Source: Capnocytophaga canimorsus
GTDB taxonomy: Bacteria; Bacteroidota; Bacteroidia; Flavobacteriales; Flavobacteriaceae
Reading direction: 5' to 3'
Assembly (NCBI RefSeq): GCF_002302565.1
Contig: NZ_CP022382.1
Coordinates: 1,373,001 to 1,437,000, forward strand
Length of the DNA stretch: 64,000 nucleotides
Part shown: positions 53,231 through 61,829 of the stretch, in pieces
How the letters are laid out: the number at the start of each line of letters is the position of its first letter
Position numbering within the stretch: the stretch's first letter is position 1
Notes under the pieces: generated by a model
Databases searched by the model: none
The model's input: the letters and a program-made list of their open reading frames with translations, nothing else
What the model was told of the DNA's origin: nothing
Made by a program: the position numbers and the translations under genes

Positions 53231-55051
53231 ATGTACCCACCTGATTTTATGGAACTCTCCTCTATTGATATAACGCTACAAACCCTACCCGATTCACCAG
53301 GAATTTATCAATTTTACGATAAAAACAACACCATTTTGTATGTGGGAAAGGCAAGAAATCTCAAAAAAAGGGTGTCTTCTTACTTTCAAAAGCAACACGA
53401 AACGGGAAAAACACGACTTTTGGTCAAAAAAATAGCCCGAATCGAACATATTGTGGTCGCTACGGAAAGTGATGCACTACTTTTGGAGAATAACCTCATC
53501 AAAAAATACCAACCACGATACAATATTTTGTTAAAAGACGACAAAAGTTACCCGTGGATATGTGTCAAAAAAGAACGTTTCCCACGAATTTTCCAAACCC
53601 GACGCGTGATTAAAGATGGCTCACTTTATTTCGGTCCCTACACCAGCATAAAAACCGTTCGCACCTTATTGGAGCTCATCAAAGAATTGTATCCGTTGCG
53701 AAATTGCTCGTATGATTTATCTATACAAAATATTGAAAATCAGAAATTTAAAGTATGTTTGGAATATCATATCAAAAATTGTAAAGGAGCTTGTGAAGGA
53801 CTACAAACCGAAGCGGATTACAACCAAAATATTGCCGAAATTATTGAGATTCTGAAAGGAAACTTTAAAGATGTTTTAAAACGATTTCGGGCTGAAATGA
53901 TCACTTTGGCAAACGAATTACGTTTTGAAGAAGCACAGCAAATCAAAGAAAAAATTGATATTTTAGAAAATTATCAAGCAAAATCAACCATCGTAAGCTC
54001 AAAAATCAACAATGTTGATGTATTTTCAATAGTTTCAGACGAAGAATTTGGCTACGTAAACTTTTTGCAAGTGGCTTACGGGGCAATCGTTAGGGCTCAT
54101 ACCATCGAAATCAAGAAAAAATTGGAAGAAACCGACCGAGAACTTCTCGAATTAGCCATTGTGGACATTCGGGAACGATTTTTTTCTAATTCCAAAGAAA
54201 TTATTGTTCCTTTTGAGGTAACTTTATCCGAAAATTTACACTTAACCATTCCGAAATTGGGAGAGAAACATCAATTGTTAGAACTTTCATTACGAAACGC
54301 AAAACTTTTCCGACAAGAACGCTTCAAACAAGTAAAAATCACTGACCCTGAACGGCATACAAATCGAATTTTATCACAAATCCAACGCGATTTACATCTT
54401 TCTGTACCTCCCATTCACATTGAATGTTTCGACAACTCTAACATACAGGGAACCAATCCAGTAGCAGCTTGTGTGGTTTTTAAAAATGCGAAGCCGAGTA
54501 AAAAGGACTATCGTCATTTTAACATCAAAACGGTAGAAGGACCTAATGATTTTGCCTCGATGGAAGAAGTTGTTTATCGGCGTTACAAGCGCCTGTTGGA
54601 AGAAGAACAATCACTGCCTCAACTTATTATCATCGATGGTGGAAAAGGACAGCTTTCATCGGCATTAAAGGCTTTGGACGATTTGAATTTGAGGGGGAAA
54701 ATAGCTATCATCGGGATTGCCAAACGCTTGGAAGAGATTTATTTTCCAGAGGATAGCATTCCGCTGTATTTGGATAAAAAATCGGAAACGTTGAAGGTTA
54801 TCCAACAACTTCGTAATGAAGCACATCGTTTTGGGATTACTTTCCACCGACAAAAGCGAAGCAAGGCTGCTATCGTTTCGGAATTGGACAACATTGAAGG
54901 CATTGGCGAAAAAACCAAAGAGGCTTTACTGAAGCATTTCAAATCCGTAAAACGTATCCGCGAAGCCAACCTTGAGGAACTTGAAAACATAGCAGGATAT
55001 CGCGGAAAAAAGGTTTTTGAGTATTTCAGACCAACAAATTCAGCAAAATAA
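53231..55051 (+). CDS. uvrC: Excinuclease ABC subunit C
   Basis: The nuclease of nucleotide excision repair, making both incisions after UvrA/UvrB damage recognition. 606 residues. The GIY-YIG domain is at the N-terminus (GIYQFYDKNNTILYVGKARNL), the UVR coiled coil near 205-240, the UvrC-type RNase-H-like domain starts around 380 (ECFDNSNIQGTNPVA, IDGGKGQL), and the C-terminal helix-hairpin-helix pair is GIGEKTKEALL. The stop of the polyprenyl synthase is directly adjacent (53230/53231), so they are coupled. A second ATG six codons in is an alternative start. Confidence 0.97.
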   Translation: MYPPDFMELSSIDITLQTLPDSPGIYQFYDKNNTILYVGKARNLKKRVSSYFQKQHETGKTRLLVKKIARIEHIVVATESDALLLENNLIKKYQPRYNILLKDDKSYPWICVKKERFPRIFQTRRVIKDGSLYFGPYTSIKTVRTLLELIKELYPLRNCSYDLSIQNIENQKFKVCLEYHIKNCKGACEGLQTEADYNQNIAEIIEILKGNFKDVLKRFRAEMITLANELRFEEAQQIKEKIDILENYQAKSTIVSSKINNVDVFSIVSDEEFGYVNFLQVAYGAIVRAHTIEIKKKLEETDRELLELAIVDIRERFFSNSKEIIVPFEVTLSENLHLTIPKLGEKHQLLELSLRNAKLFRQERFKQVKITDPERHTNRILSQIQRDLHLSVPPIHIECFDNSNIQGTNPVAACVVFKNAKPSKKDYRHFNIKTVEGPNDFASMEEVVYRRYKRLLEEEQSLPQLIIIDGGKGQLSSALKALDDLNLRGKIAIIGIAKRLEEIYFPEDSIPLYLDKKSETLKVIQQLRNEAHRFGITFHRQKRSKAAIVSELDNIEGIGEKTKEALLKHFKSVKRIREANLEELENIAGYRGKKVFEYFRPTNSAK

Positions 55052-55138
55052 CAATCTGAAAATCAAAATACAAAAAAAAAGATTTAATAAAAGGTGAAAT
55101 AGTTGTAAGCCATAAATTGTTTACATCGGTTTTCTTTA

Positions 55139-55172
55139 TTGGTTATTTCTACAAGTTTTAATCTTACCTTTG
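55139..55172 (+). promoter_or_regulatory. dtd promoter
   Basis: TTG (55139-55141), 23-base spacer, TACCTTTG (55165-55172), 17 bases before the ATG at 55190. The TACCTTTG box lies inside the extended reading frame that begins at 55139, which is why I place the start at 55190. Confidence 0.68.
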
Positions 55173-55189
55173 CAAATAAAATAAGCAAT

Positions 55190-55642
55190 ATGCGAGTAGT
55201 TATTCAGCGGGTTTCAAAAGCTCGTGTAACTGTTGAGAGTGAAAAAATTTCAGAAATCGGACAAGGTTTCTTGGTTTTAGTCGGTATAGAAAATGATGAT
55301 AATGAAGAAGATGTACGCTGGTTATCCCAGAAAATCACCCAAATGCGCATTTTCGACGATGAAAACGGAGTAATGAACCGATGCGTAAAGGATATTGACG
55401 GAGAAATCCTTACTGTTTCGCAGTTTACTCTACACGCCTCCACCAAAAAGGGCAATCGACCTAGCTACATCAAGGCTGCAAAACCCGAAATAGCCGTACC
55501 TTTGTACGAAAAATTTCTCCTACAGTTAGAAGTTGATTTAGGTAAAAAAGTACAAAAAGGCATTTTTGGAGCAGATATGAAAATAGACTTATGTAATGAT
55601 GGTCCTGTAACTATTTTGATGGATTCCAAAAATAAAGAATAA
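55190..55642 (+). CDS. dtd: D-aminoacyl-tRNA deacylase
   Basis: A 150-residue proofreading enzyme that removes D-amino acids (and glycine from tRNA-Ala) from mischarged tRNA. The motifs MRVVIQRVSKARV, SQFTLHASTKKGNRPSY and NDGPVTILMDS (Gly-cis-Pro type pocket) are present. The start at 55190 gives the usual family length. The stop overlaps the next gene's ATG by one base (TAATG), so translation is coupled to the TatD-type gene. Confidence 0.96.
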   Translation: MRVVIQRVSKARVTVESEKISEIGQGFLVLVGIENDDNEEDVRWLSQKITQMRIFDDENGVMNRCVKDIDGEILTVSQFTLHASTKKGNRPSYIKAAKPEIAVPLYEKFLLQLEVDLGKKVQKGIFGADMKIDLCNDGPVTILMDSKNKE

Positions 55643-56265
55643 TGGTGTTTTTTGATATGCATTCACATAATTTGTCCGAAGAGGAAAATGCTTTGGTTAT
55701 CTTAAATCAATATCCGCTTTCGGCACAAACCGAAAGCTTCTTCTCCGTAGGCATACACCCTTGGTATTTAGAAGATTGGGAGAAGCAATGGACAAAAATG
55801 CGCCCATTGGCAAGTCATCAAAATTGTTTGGCGGTGGGTGAATGTGGCTTGGATAAAAACATTTCTACCCATTTTGAATTACAACAAGAAATCTTTAAAA
55901 AACACATTGAGCTTTCCGAAGAACTTAAAAAACCGCTCATCATACATTGTGTAAAAGCCTACGATGAGGTTATTCGGCTAAAAAAACAATATAAACCTGA
56001 ACAAATGTGGGTAATTCACGGATTTCGAAAAAATGAAAAAACGGCTTTAAATCTGATCAAAGCAGGAATAAAACTTTCTTTCGGAAAGGCTTTACTCTCA
56101 GATGAATCACTTCAAAAAACATTTAGAAATTTACCCCAAGACAGCTTCTTTTTGGAAACAGACAATGCCCATATTCCCATTTCACATATTTATCAAAAAG
56201 CCATCGAAATTCGCCAAAATCTTGATGATTTCACGAAAATGAAAATGTTTTTTATCTCTGAATAA
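55642..56265 (+). CDS. Short TatD-family metallohydrolase
   Basis: A 207-residue amidohydrolase-like protein, about 50 residues shorter than canonical TatD nucleases. Metal ligands appear as DMHSHN near the N-terminus, then VGECGLD, HCVKAYDEV and the late ETDNAH. One of the usual metal-binding histidines is in WVIHGFRKN. It may act as a 3'-5' exonuclease or phosphohydrolase, as TatD does, but the substrate is unverified. It is coupled to dtd by a one-base overlap. Confidence 0.85.
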   Translation: MVFFDMHSHNLSEEENALVILNQYPLSAQTESFFSVGIHPWYLEDWEKQWTKMRPLASHQNCLAVGECGLDKNISTHFELQQEIFKKHIELSEELKKPLIIHCVKAYDEVIRLKKQYKPEQMWVIHGFRKNEKTALNLIKAGIKLSFGKALLSDESLQKTFRNLPQDSFFLETDNAHIPISHIYQKAIEIRQNLDDFTKMKMFFISE

Positions 56266-56313
56266 AAAATATAATCCACTAATAAACAGCAAATAACAAA
56301 CACAAAAACATCT

Positions 56314-56339
56314 TATAAAAGATATTTTTATCTGTTATA
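56314..56339 (+). promoter_or_regulatory. Palindromic operator in front of the Rrf2 operon
   Basis: Near-perfect 26-base dyad TATAAAAGATA-TTTT-TATCTGTTATA (10 of 11 pairs). It ends 9 bases before the -7 box at 56349, so it covers the -21 to -46 region of the promoter. The regulator encoded directly downstream is the natural candidate to bind it. Confidence 0.62.
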
Positions 56340-56348
56340 AAAAAACAT

Positions 56349-56356
56349 TATCTTTG
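56349..56356 (+). promoter_or_regulatory. Rrf2-cupin-globin promoter (-7 box TATCTTTG)
   Basis: Exact TAnnTTTG match, 21 bases before the ATG at 56378. It overlaps the TTG start of the longer frame (56354), ruling that start out. The -33 region is replaced by the palindrome. Confidence 0.65.
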
Positions 56357-56377
56357 CCCACTGAAAAACGGTTAATT

Positions 56378-56806
56378 ATGTTTTCAAAATCGTGCGAATA
56401 TGGGCTTAGAGCAGCTATTTTTATCGCTCAGCAAAGTTTGCTTGAAAATAAATCGGGGGTAAAAATGGTGGCTGAAAAAATAGGGTCGCCCGAAGCCTTT
56501 ACTGGAAAAATACTCAAAGATTTATCCAAAGAAAAGATTATTAAATCAGTTAAAGGTCCGTACGGAGGTTTTTACATCGAAAAAGAAGCAATGAAAAAAA
56601 CAACCCTTTTGGATATTGTTCGTGCCATTGATGGCGATAAAATATACAAAGGTTGTGCCTTAGGACTTGAAAAATGTAGTGAAAAGAAACCTTGCCCATT
56701 GCACAATCAGTTTGTTGAAGTTCGTGAACATATCCGTAAAATGCTCAAAGAAAACACTCTTTTGAGTATGACTGATAACCAAACTACTTTCTTTTTAAAA
56801 ATATAA
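56378..56806 (+). CDS. Rrf2-family regulator with three-cysteine cluster (NsrR/IscR type)
   Basis: A 142-residue dimeric winged-helix regulator. The DNA-binding half has CEYGLRAAIFIAQ and the recognition helix region ending KGPYGGFYI. A cluster-binding triad is visible: Cys93, Cys100 and Cys106 (GCALGLEKCSEKKPCP), spaced C-x6-C-x5-C, as in [2Fe-2S]/[4Fe-4S] NsrR and IscR. It is probably a redox or nitric-oxide sensor. The following cupin and group III globin genes lie 2 and 11 bases apart in the same operon, and a palindrome overlaps the promoter, so autoregulation and NO response are inferred. No experimental evidence is visible. Confidence 0.92.
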   Translation: MFSKSCEYGLRAAIFIAQQSLLENKSGVKMVAEKIGSPEAFTGKILKDLSKEKIIKSVKGPYGGFYIEKEAMKKTTLLDIVRAIDGDKIYKGCALGLEKCSEKKPCPLHNQFVEVREHIRKMLKENTLLSMTDNQTTFFLKI

Positions 56807-56808
56807 CT

Positions 56809-57150
56809 ATGAAAATTGCATCATTTCAAGAGGATTTAGCCTTTAACACAGAAAAAATATCTGTTGAACTCATTTTAGAATCGGAATTTTCCAAAGAAAT
56901 ACGTATCACCCTTGCCAAAGGACAAGTGATGAAAGAGCATCAAACCCAATTTCCCATCGTTGTTCACGTTTTGGAAGGATGTATCGAATTTGGCATCTGT
57001 GGGAAACCAACGCCTTTGCTAAGCGGTACTATTTTAAGCCTTGAAGGTAACGTTCCGCACGATTTAAAAGCCATTGAAAACAGCGTAGTACGCCTGACTT
57101 TAGCGAAAACCGATAGCGTAACAAGAGTTCAGAAAGTATCTAATAACTAA
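56809..57150 (+). CDS. Cupin-domain protein
   Basis: A 113-residue single-cupin protein. Metal-ligand candidates are in KEHQTQFPIVVHVLEG and the second motif region VPHDLKAI, though the usual EH...H spacing is only partly kept. It starts 2 bases after the Rrf2 stop, so the two are co-translated. Small cupins beside Rrf2/NsrR regulators and globins are known in Bacteroidota as part of nitrosative-stress operons; the enzymatic role, if any, is unknown. Confidence 0.85.
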   Translation: MKIASFQEDLAFNTEKISVELILESEFSKEIRITLAKGQVMKEHQTQFPIVVHVLEGCIEFGICGKPTPLLSGTILSLEGNVPHDLKAIENSVVRLTLAKTDSVTRVQKVSNN

Positions 57151-57161
57151 TCAATTAAATT

Positions 57162-57566
57162 ATGAAAGACATTGAAACCCGAGAAGATATTGCCCAACTG
57201 GTTAGCGCTTTCTATGCAAAAATCAGAAAAGATGAATCGTTAGGTACTATATTCAATAGTCATATCCGTGAAGATGAGTGGACGGCTCACCTTGAAAAAC
57301 TCACGGATTTTTGGGAAACCAATCTATTTGGCATTCCCAAATTCAAAGGGAGTCCTTCACAAAAACACATTTTGGTAGATAAAAATTTAAACTACGGAAT
57401 CACTCAAAATCACTTTGGTCAATGGCTCAACCTATGGTTTGAAACCATAAACGCTATGTTTTCAGGTGAGTTAGCAGAACGTGCCAAACACGCTGCCCGA
57501 AAAATGGCTACTGGACAATATGTGATGATCTGGAACAATCGCCCCGAAAATATATCCGCTTACTAA
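57162..57566 (+). CDS. Group III truncated haemoglobin
   Basis: A 134-residue 2/2 globin. HLEKLTDFWETNLFG, then HFGQWLNLWFETIN and AKHAARKMA (proximal-helix region with the haem-binding His in KHAARKMA) match the group III (Ctb-like) pattern. Such globins bind O2 and NO and protect against nitrosative stress in Campylobacter; the role here is inferred. It is the third gene of the Rrf2-cupin-globin operon, 11 bases after the cupin. Confidence 0.92.
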   Translation: MKDIETREDIAQLVSAFYAKIRKDESLGTIFNSHIREDEWTAHLEKLTDFWETNLFGIPKFKGSPSQKHILVDKNLNYGITQNHFGQWLNLWFETINAMFSGELAERAKHAARKMATGQYVMIWNNRPENISAY

Positions 57567-57655
57567 TAAAACTGAAAAATAAAACCTCATCACAAACCTG
57601 AGTATTAAAATGATTTTTAACGAAGTTTCTAAATGACTTTTTTCATAGAAATCGT

Positions 57656-57663
57656 TATTTTTG
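57656..57663 (+). promoter_or_regulatory. GT87 operon promoter (-7 box TATTTTTG)
   Basis: Exact TAnnTTTG box 8 bases before the ATG at 57672, so the over-long frame starting at 57633 begins upstream of transcription. Confidence 0.55.
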
Positions 57664-57671
57664 CCAAAAAA

Positions 57672-58838
57672 ATGATGCTACGGTTGTTTAAGGATTTTCG
57701 CTTCGTTACATTGCTGTGGTTCGGTTTGGCTCTTGCTACCGTAATTCAGAATGTTTTTATACGAGGGAAGTATAATAACTATTTGATTTTTGAAGGAGTC
57801 TTCCGTCACACCATTGGAAAACTATCGCTTTACGCTGAATATCCAACAGAGTACTTTGATGTAAATCATTATGGAATTTTGTTTAGCGCTATAATTGCTC
57901 CGTTCGCTGTTTTGCCTAATTGGTTAGGTTGTTCACTTTGGATTATGAGCAACGTACTCTTTCTGTATTGGGCGATACGTCAACTGCCTTTGAAACAATG
58001 GCAAATAATAGGAATATTACTTATTGCAGCTCACGATTTATATACCGCAGCAGCAATGCAACAATTCAATATCAGTATAGTAGCCATTTTAGTAGGAGCA
58101 TTTGTTTTCATAGAAAAAGGGAAAAGCCATTGGGCTACATTGCTGATTGTTATAGGGATTCTAACAAAAATTTATGGCATTGTAGGACTTGCTTTTTTCT
58201 TCTTTTCAAGAGATAAGATACGATTCATAGGGTCGGGACTACTTTGGTTGGTGATTTTATTTTGTTTACCAATGCTTTATTCCTCACCGCAATATGTTAT
58301 CTCTCAGTATCAAGAATGGTTTGAACGATTGGCAGTCAAGAACAATTCGAATATGAATGCTTTACAATACAACCTTCAAAATCTATCCTTATTAGGATTT
58401 CTGCAACGAACGGGGGTTTTTAATAATAATTTAGTGGTAATTGTAACCGGATTAGTACTATTCACATTGCCTTATTTACGTTTTAATCAGTATGAAAATA
58501 AAGATTTTCGGTTGATGTTTTTAGCCTCTGTAAGTATGTTTTTATGTCTGTTTAGCACAGGAACGGAAAATAGTACTTATATAATAGCTTATGTAGGTAT
58601 TGGAATATGGTTTGTAGCAAGTCCGAACCAAAACAAATGGTTAAAAATAAGCCTTTTGTCCCTTACAATACTAGCATCACTCTCACCTACAGACATATTT
58701 AAACCCCTAAAAGAACCTTATATTATTAAATATTCGCTACGGGCAATTCCTGTGGCAATTGTTTGGTTAGTAATGATTTGGGAAATGTGTTTTTTGAATT
58801 ATAAAGACAGATTGCTCTTTGAAAATCGAAATGATTAA
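57672..58838 (+). CDS. GT87-type polyprenyl-phosphate-dependent glycosyltransferase
   Basis: A 388-residue polytopic membrane glycosyltransferase, about eight to nine helices. The N-terminal segment MLRLFKDFRF is followed by the periplasmic loop with the acidic pair region EYPTEYFDVNHYG, where GT-C enzymes such as GT87 mannosyltransferases keep the catalytic acid. GT-C proteins use polyprenyl-phosphate sugars on the outer face of the inner membrane. The GT2 gene, which would make such a polyprenyl-phosphate sugar, overlaps it by 8 bases, and a polysaccharide deacetylase follows. A single-operon glycan-modification pathway is therefore inferred. The start is ATG at 57672 or the next ATG at 57675. 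Confidence 0.8.
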   Translation: MMLRLFKDFRFVTLLWFGLALATVIQNVFIRGKYNNYLIFEGVFRHTIGKLSLYAEYPTEYFDVNHYGILFSAIIAPFAVLPNWLGCSLWIMSNVLFLYWAIRQLPLKQWQIIGILLIAAHDLYTAAAMQQFNISIVAILVGAFVFIEKGKSHWATLLIVIGILTKIYGIVGLAFFFFSRDKIRFIGSGLLWLVILFCLPMLYSSPQYVISQYQEWFERLAVKNNSNMNALQYNLQNLSLLGFLQRTGVFNNNLVVIVTGLVLFTLPYLRFNQYENKDFRLMFLASVSMFLCLFSTGTENSTYIIAYVGIGIWFVASPNQNKWLKISLLSLTILASLSPTDIFKPLKEPYIIKYSLRAIPVAIVWLVMIWEMCFLNYKDRLLFENRND

Positions 58839-59778
58839 AGAAATGCAAAAAAAACAGATTGACATCGTAGTTCCTTGTTATAACGAATCAGGAAATATTC
58901 GAGTATTATACGACTCGGTACAAGCTATTTTTCAAGAAAAATCACTTGAAAATTACACGTTTAACCTTATTTTTGTCAATGACGGAAGCACTGATGATTC
59001 GCTACAGATTTTAAAAGAAATGTGTCAGAGGTATAAAAATGTGAAGTATATTTCCTTTTCGAGAAACTTTGGGCATCAATTGGCTGTAAAAGCAGGTTTA
59101 GACAATGCTTTTGGTGATGCTGTAATTTCAATGGACGCTGATTTGCAACACCCACCTTCTCTCATTCCTGAACTTGTCAGAAAATGGCAAGAAGGGAATC
59201 AAGTAGTGGCTACGATACGTAAATATGCTCCTGATGCGGCAAATAAGATAAAAAAATCGTCTACTTATTTTTATAAAATACTGAATTTCATTACTGATAT
59301 TGAGATAAAAGATGGTGCTGCAGATTTTCGGTTGTTGGACAAGTCAGTGGTATCAGTAATTCGATCAATGAGTGAAAATGAACCTTTCCTGCGAGGAATG
59401 GTTCCGTGGACTGGATTTCGTCAGGTTTACATTCCGTATATTGCACAGAAAAGATTTTCTGGAAAAACCAAATATACTCTAAAAAAAATGCTTCATCTGG
59501 CAATGGTAGGAGCTACAGCGTTCAGTGTAAAACCATTACATTTTGCTGTGTATCTTGGTTTTGCCTTTTCATTATTATCTATTTTATACGTTCCTTATGT
59601 GATTTTTTCATTTATAAACGGAACAGAAATATCAGGGTGGGCATCACTGATTATGACAGTTGTTTTCTTTGGCGGATTACAACTTATCATTCTTGGAATT
59701 ATCGGAATTTATATCGGAAAAATATTTAAACAAACTAAAGACAGACCCAATTACATCATTCAAGAAAGAAATTTTTAG
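58831..59778 (+). CDS. GT2-family polyprenyl-phosphate glycosyltransferase (DPM1/GtrB-like)
   Basis: A 315-residue family-2 glycosyltransferase that probably transfers a sugar from a nucleotide donor to polyprenyl phosphate. The GT-A domain has IVVPCYNESGNI, FVNDGSTDDS, SFSRNFGHQLAVKAGLD and MDADLQHPP (DxD), and two membrane helices occupy the C-terminus (about 235-295). Start chosen at ATG 58831, which overlaps the GT87 stop by 8 bases; the track of the frame to a TTG at 58819 is less likely, and ATG 58843 is an alternative. It supplies the donor for the neighbouring GT87 enzyme if the operon model holds. Confidence 0.9.
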   Translation: MIKEMQKKQIDIVVPCYNESGNIRVLYDSVQAIFQEKSLENYTFNLIFVNDGSTDDSLQILKEMCQRYKNVKYISFSRNFGHQLAVKAGLDNAFGDAVISMDADLQHPPSLIPELVRKWQEGNQVVATIRKYAPDAANKIKKSSTYFYKILNFITDIEIKDGAADFRLLDKSVVSVIRSMSENEPFLRGMVPWTGFRQVYIPYIAQKRFSGKTKYTLKKMLHLAMVGATAFSVKPLHFAVYLGFAFSLLSILYVPYVIFSFINGTEISGWASLIMTVVFFGGLQLIILGIIGIYIGKIFKQTKDRPNYIIQERNF

Positions 59779-59793
59779 AAAACATAATTCACA

Positions 59794-60555
59794 ATGATTT
59801 ATCTTTCATTCGACATCGAAGAATTTGATATGCCAAAAGAATATGGCTACAACATTGATTTCCAAAGACAAATAGCCATATCACGTGAAGGAACAATCGC
59901 TATTTTAGACCTTTTAAAAAAATACAACGCCAAGGCTACATTTTTTTCAACGGTTGTTTTTGCACAGAATTGTCCTGATTTAATAGAACGTCTTTTGATG
60001 GAAGGACACGAATTGGCTTCACACACCTATTATCATTCTAATTTTGAAATTTCTCATCTCAAAATGTCCAAAAAAGCCTTAGAAAAACAATTTCAAACTG
60101 AAATAAAAGGACTTCGTATGCCGAGAATGGCAGAAATAGAGGCAAACGAGGTAAAAGAAGCAGGATATATTTATAATTCGTCCGTAAACCCGACTATTCT
60201 ACCGGGTAGATATAATAAATTACACGTATCAAAACGCATTTTTATTGAAAAAGGACTTCTGCAAATTCCTGCCGCTGTGAGTCCGCTATTTCGTATTCCT
60301 CTTTTTTGGCTTTCTTTTCACAACTTTCCGCAGTGGTTTTACCATTTTCTTTTAAAAAGAACGATGAAATACAGAAATTACGCTACATTGTATTTTCATC
60401 CTTGGGAATTTACCAATTTGCATCAGAAAGAATTTAATTTTCCGAATTATGTAATGCGAAATTCAGGCGAAAAAATGATTTCCCGATTTGAAGAACTACT
60501 AAAATTCATCCATCAAAATAATTGGAAAACTGGATTATACCAAGATTTGAAATAA
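59794..60555 (+). CDS. Polysaccharide deacetylase (CE4-type)
   Basis: A 253-residue NodB-homology protein. YLSFDIEEFDMP carries the catalytic Asp/Glu region, ATFFSTVVFAQ and HELASHTYYHS the metal-binding His pair, and GLRMPRMAEI the next motif. No signal peptide is visible, so it may act in the cytoplasm or at the membrane. 15 bases after the GT2 stop, it is the third gene of the GT87-GT2 unit and probably trims an acetyl group from the glycan or its lipid carrier. Substrate unknown. Confidence 0.87.
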   Translation: MIYLSFDIEEFDMPKEYGYNIDFQRQIAISREGTIAILDLLKKYNAKATFFSTVVFAQNCPDLIERLLMEGHELASHTYYHSNFEISHLKMSKKALEKQFQTEIKGLRMPRMAEIEANEVKEAGYIYNSSVNPTILPGRYNKLHVSKRIFIEKGLLQIPAAVSPLFRIPLFWLSFHNFPQWFYHFLLKRTMKYRNYATLYFHPWEFTNLHQKEFNFPNYVMRNSGEKMISRFEELLKFIHQNNWKTGLYQDLK

Positions 60556-60687
60556 AATTTTCAAAATAGTTTGTTGATTTTATCTATCCAAATCAAAATA
60601 GCACTTTCATCGCGATAGTCAAAGGCATAGGGTGTGATTTAAGTCAGCATTGAAAAAACAAAATCCTTTTTTTAAACCTAAAACGAT

Positions 60688-60695
60688 TATATTTG
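60688..60695 (+). promoter_or_regulatory. thiL promoter (-7 box TATATTTG)
   Basis: Exact TAnnTTTG match 38 bases before the ATG at 60734 and downstream of the ATG at 60650 that begins the longest frame. No clear TTG is seen. Confidence 0.55.
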
Positions 60696-60733
60696 CAAAT
60701 AATCCACAACTTGTATTTGTTAAATCTTACCCT

Positions 60734-61783
60734 ATGATAACCGATAAAAATGAATCTCGCACAGCTTTATCTGAACTTGGTGAGTTTGGACTAATATCAC
60801 ATCTGACTAAAGATTTCAAAATAGAGAACCACACTACTTTGAAGGGCATAGGTGACGATGCTGCCGTTATTGATTTTAGAGATAAAAAGGCTGTTATTTC
60901 TACCGATATACTAATTGAAGGAGTACATTTTGATTTAAGCTATGTGCCTTTAAAACACTTGGGTTACAAATCGGTGATGGTAAATCTTTCCGATATTTAT
61001 GCAATGAATGCAAAAGCAACTCAAATTACGGTTTCTATTGCAGTTTCTAACCGATTTCCTTTAGAAGCTCTTGAGGAATTATATGCAGGTATTCGTTTGG
61101 CTTGTCAGAAATATAAAGTGGATTTAGTGGGTGGAGATACTACCTCATCAACTCGCGGATTGATTATTTCGATTACTGCTATCGGAGAAGCTGATGCTGA
61201 GGATATTGCATATCGAAATCAGGCAAATGAACACGACCTTATCGTAGTTACTGGCGATTTGGGTGGGGCGTATTTAGGTTTGCAAGTCTTGGAACGTGAA
61301 AAAGCTGTTTTTCAGGTAAATCCGAATTTGCAACCCGATTTAAGTATGTATACCTATCTCATTGAAAGGCAACTAAAACCCGAAGCCCGAAAAGATATTC
61401 CGCCTTTACTGAAAGCATTGGGTGTAAAACCTACATCAATGATTGATATCAGCGATGGACTTTCTTCCGAAATTTTGCATATTTGTAAGCAGTCGGGTAT
61501 GGGATGCCGTATTTACGAAGAGAAAATTCCGCTGGACCCTCAAGTAATTAACACTTGTGAAGAATTTCATCTGGACAGCACCACCATAGCCCTAAGTGGC
61601 GGAGAGGATTATGAACTTTTGTTCACCATAAAGCCTTCTGATTATGACAAAATTAAAGGCAATCCTAACCTATCGGTTATCGGTCATATTGTAGAGAAAA
61701 ACCAAGGAGAAAAACTCATTACTCGCACTGGAGAAGCTATCGAAATCATAGCCAGAGGCTGGAACGCCTTAAAAGAGCAATAA
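60734..61783 (+). CDS. thiL: Thiamine-monophosphate kinase
   Basis: ATP-dependent enzyme that makes thiamine diphosphate, the active cofactor, from thiamine monophosphate. 349 residues from the ATG at 60734. The PurM-like fold is seen in KGIGDDAAVIDF near the N-terminus, followed by SYVPLKHLGYKSVMVNLSD and GGDTTSS; the C-terminal domain has MIDISDGLSSEI and ALSGGEDYELLFT. The upstream ATG at 60650 would add 28 residues and lies before the promoter box. No thiamine-biosynthesis gene is adjacent. Confidence 0.95.
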   Translation: MITDKNESRTALSELGEFGLISHLTKDFKIENHTTLKGIGDDAAVIDFRDKKAVISTDILIEGVHFDLSYVPLKHLGYKSVMVNLSDIYAMNAKATQITVSIAVSNRFPLEALEELYAGIRLACQKYKVDLVGGDTTSSTRGLIISITAIGEADAEDIAYRNQANEHDLIVVTGDLGGAYLGLQVLEREKAVFQVNPNLQPDLSMYTYLIERQLKPEARKDIPPLLKALGVKPTSMIDISDGLSSEILHICKQSGMGCRIYEEKIPLDPQVINTCEEFHLDSTTIALSGGEDYELLFTIKPSDYDKIKGNPNLSVIGHIVEKNQGEKLITRTGEAIEIIARGWNALKEQ

Positions 61784-61829
61784 AATCAGAAATTTGTAAA
61801 ACACTCAAAGACAATAACGATCAAAAAAT

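Noticed and set aside
55139..55189. Upstream start for dtd (similar over-long starts precede tdk, thiL, the Rrf2 gene, the GT87 gene and mnmG)
   Set aside because: In tdk, dtd, Rrf2, GT87 and thiL a TAnnTTTG box lies inside the extension, so it would not be transcribed; in mnmG the extension exceeds the family length.
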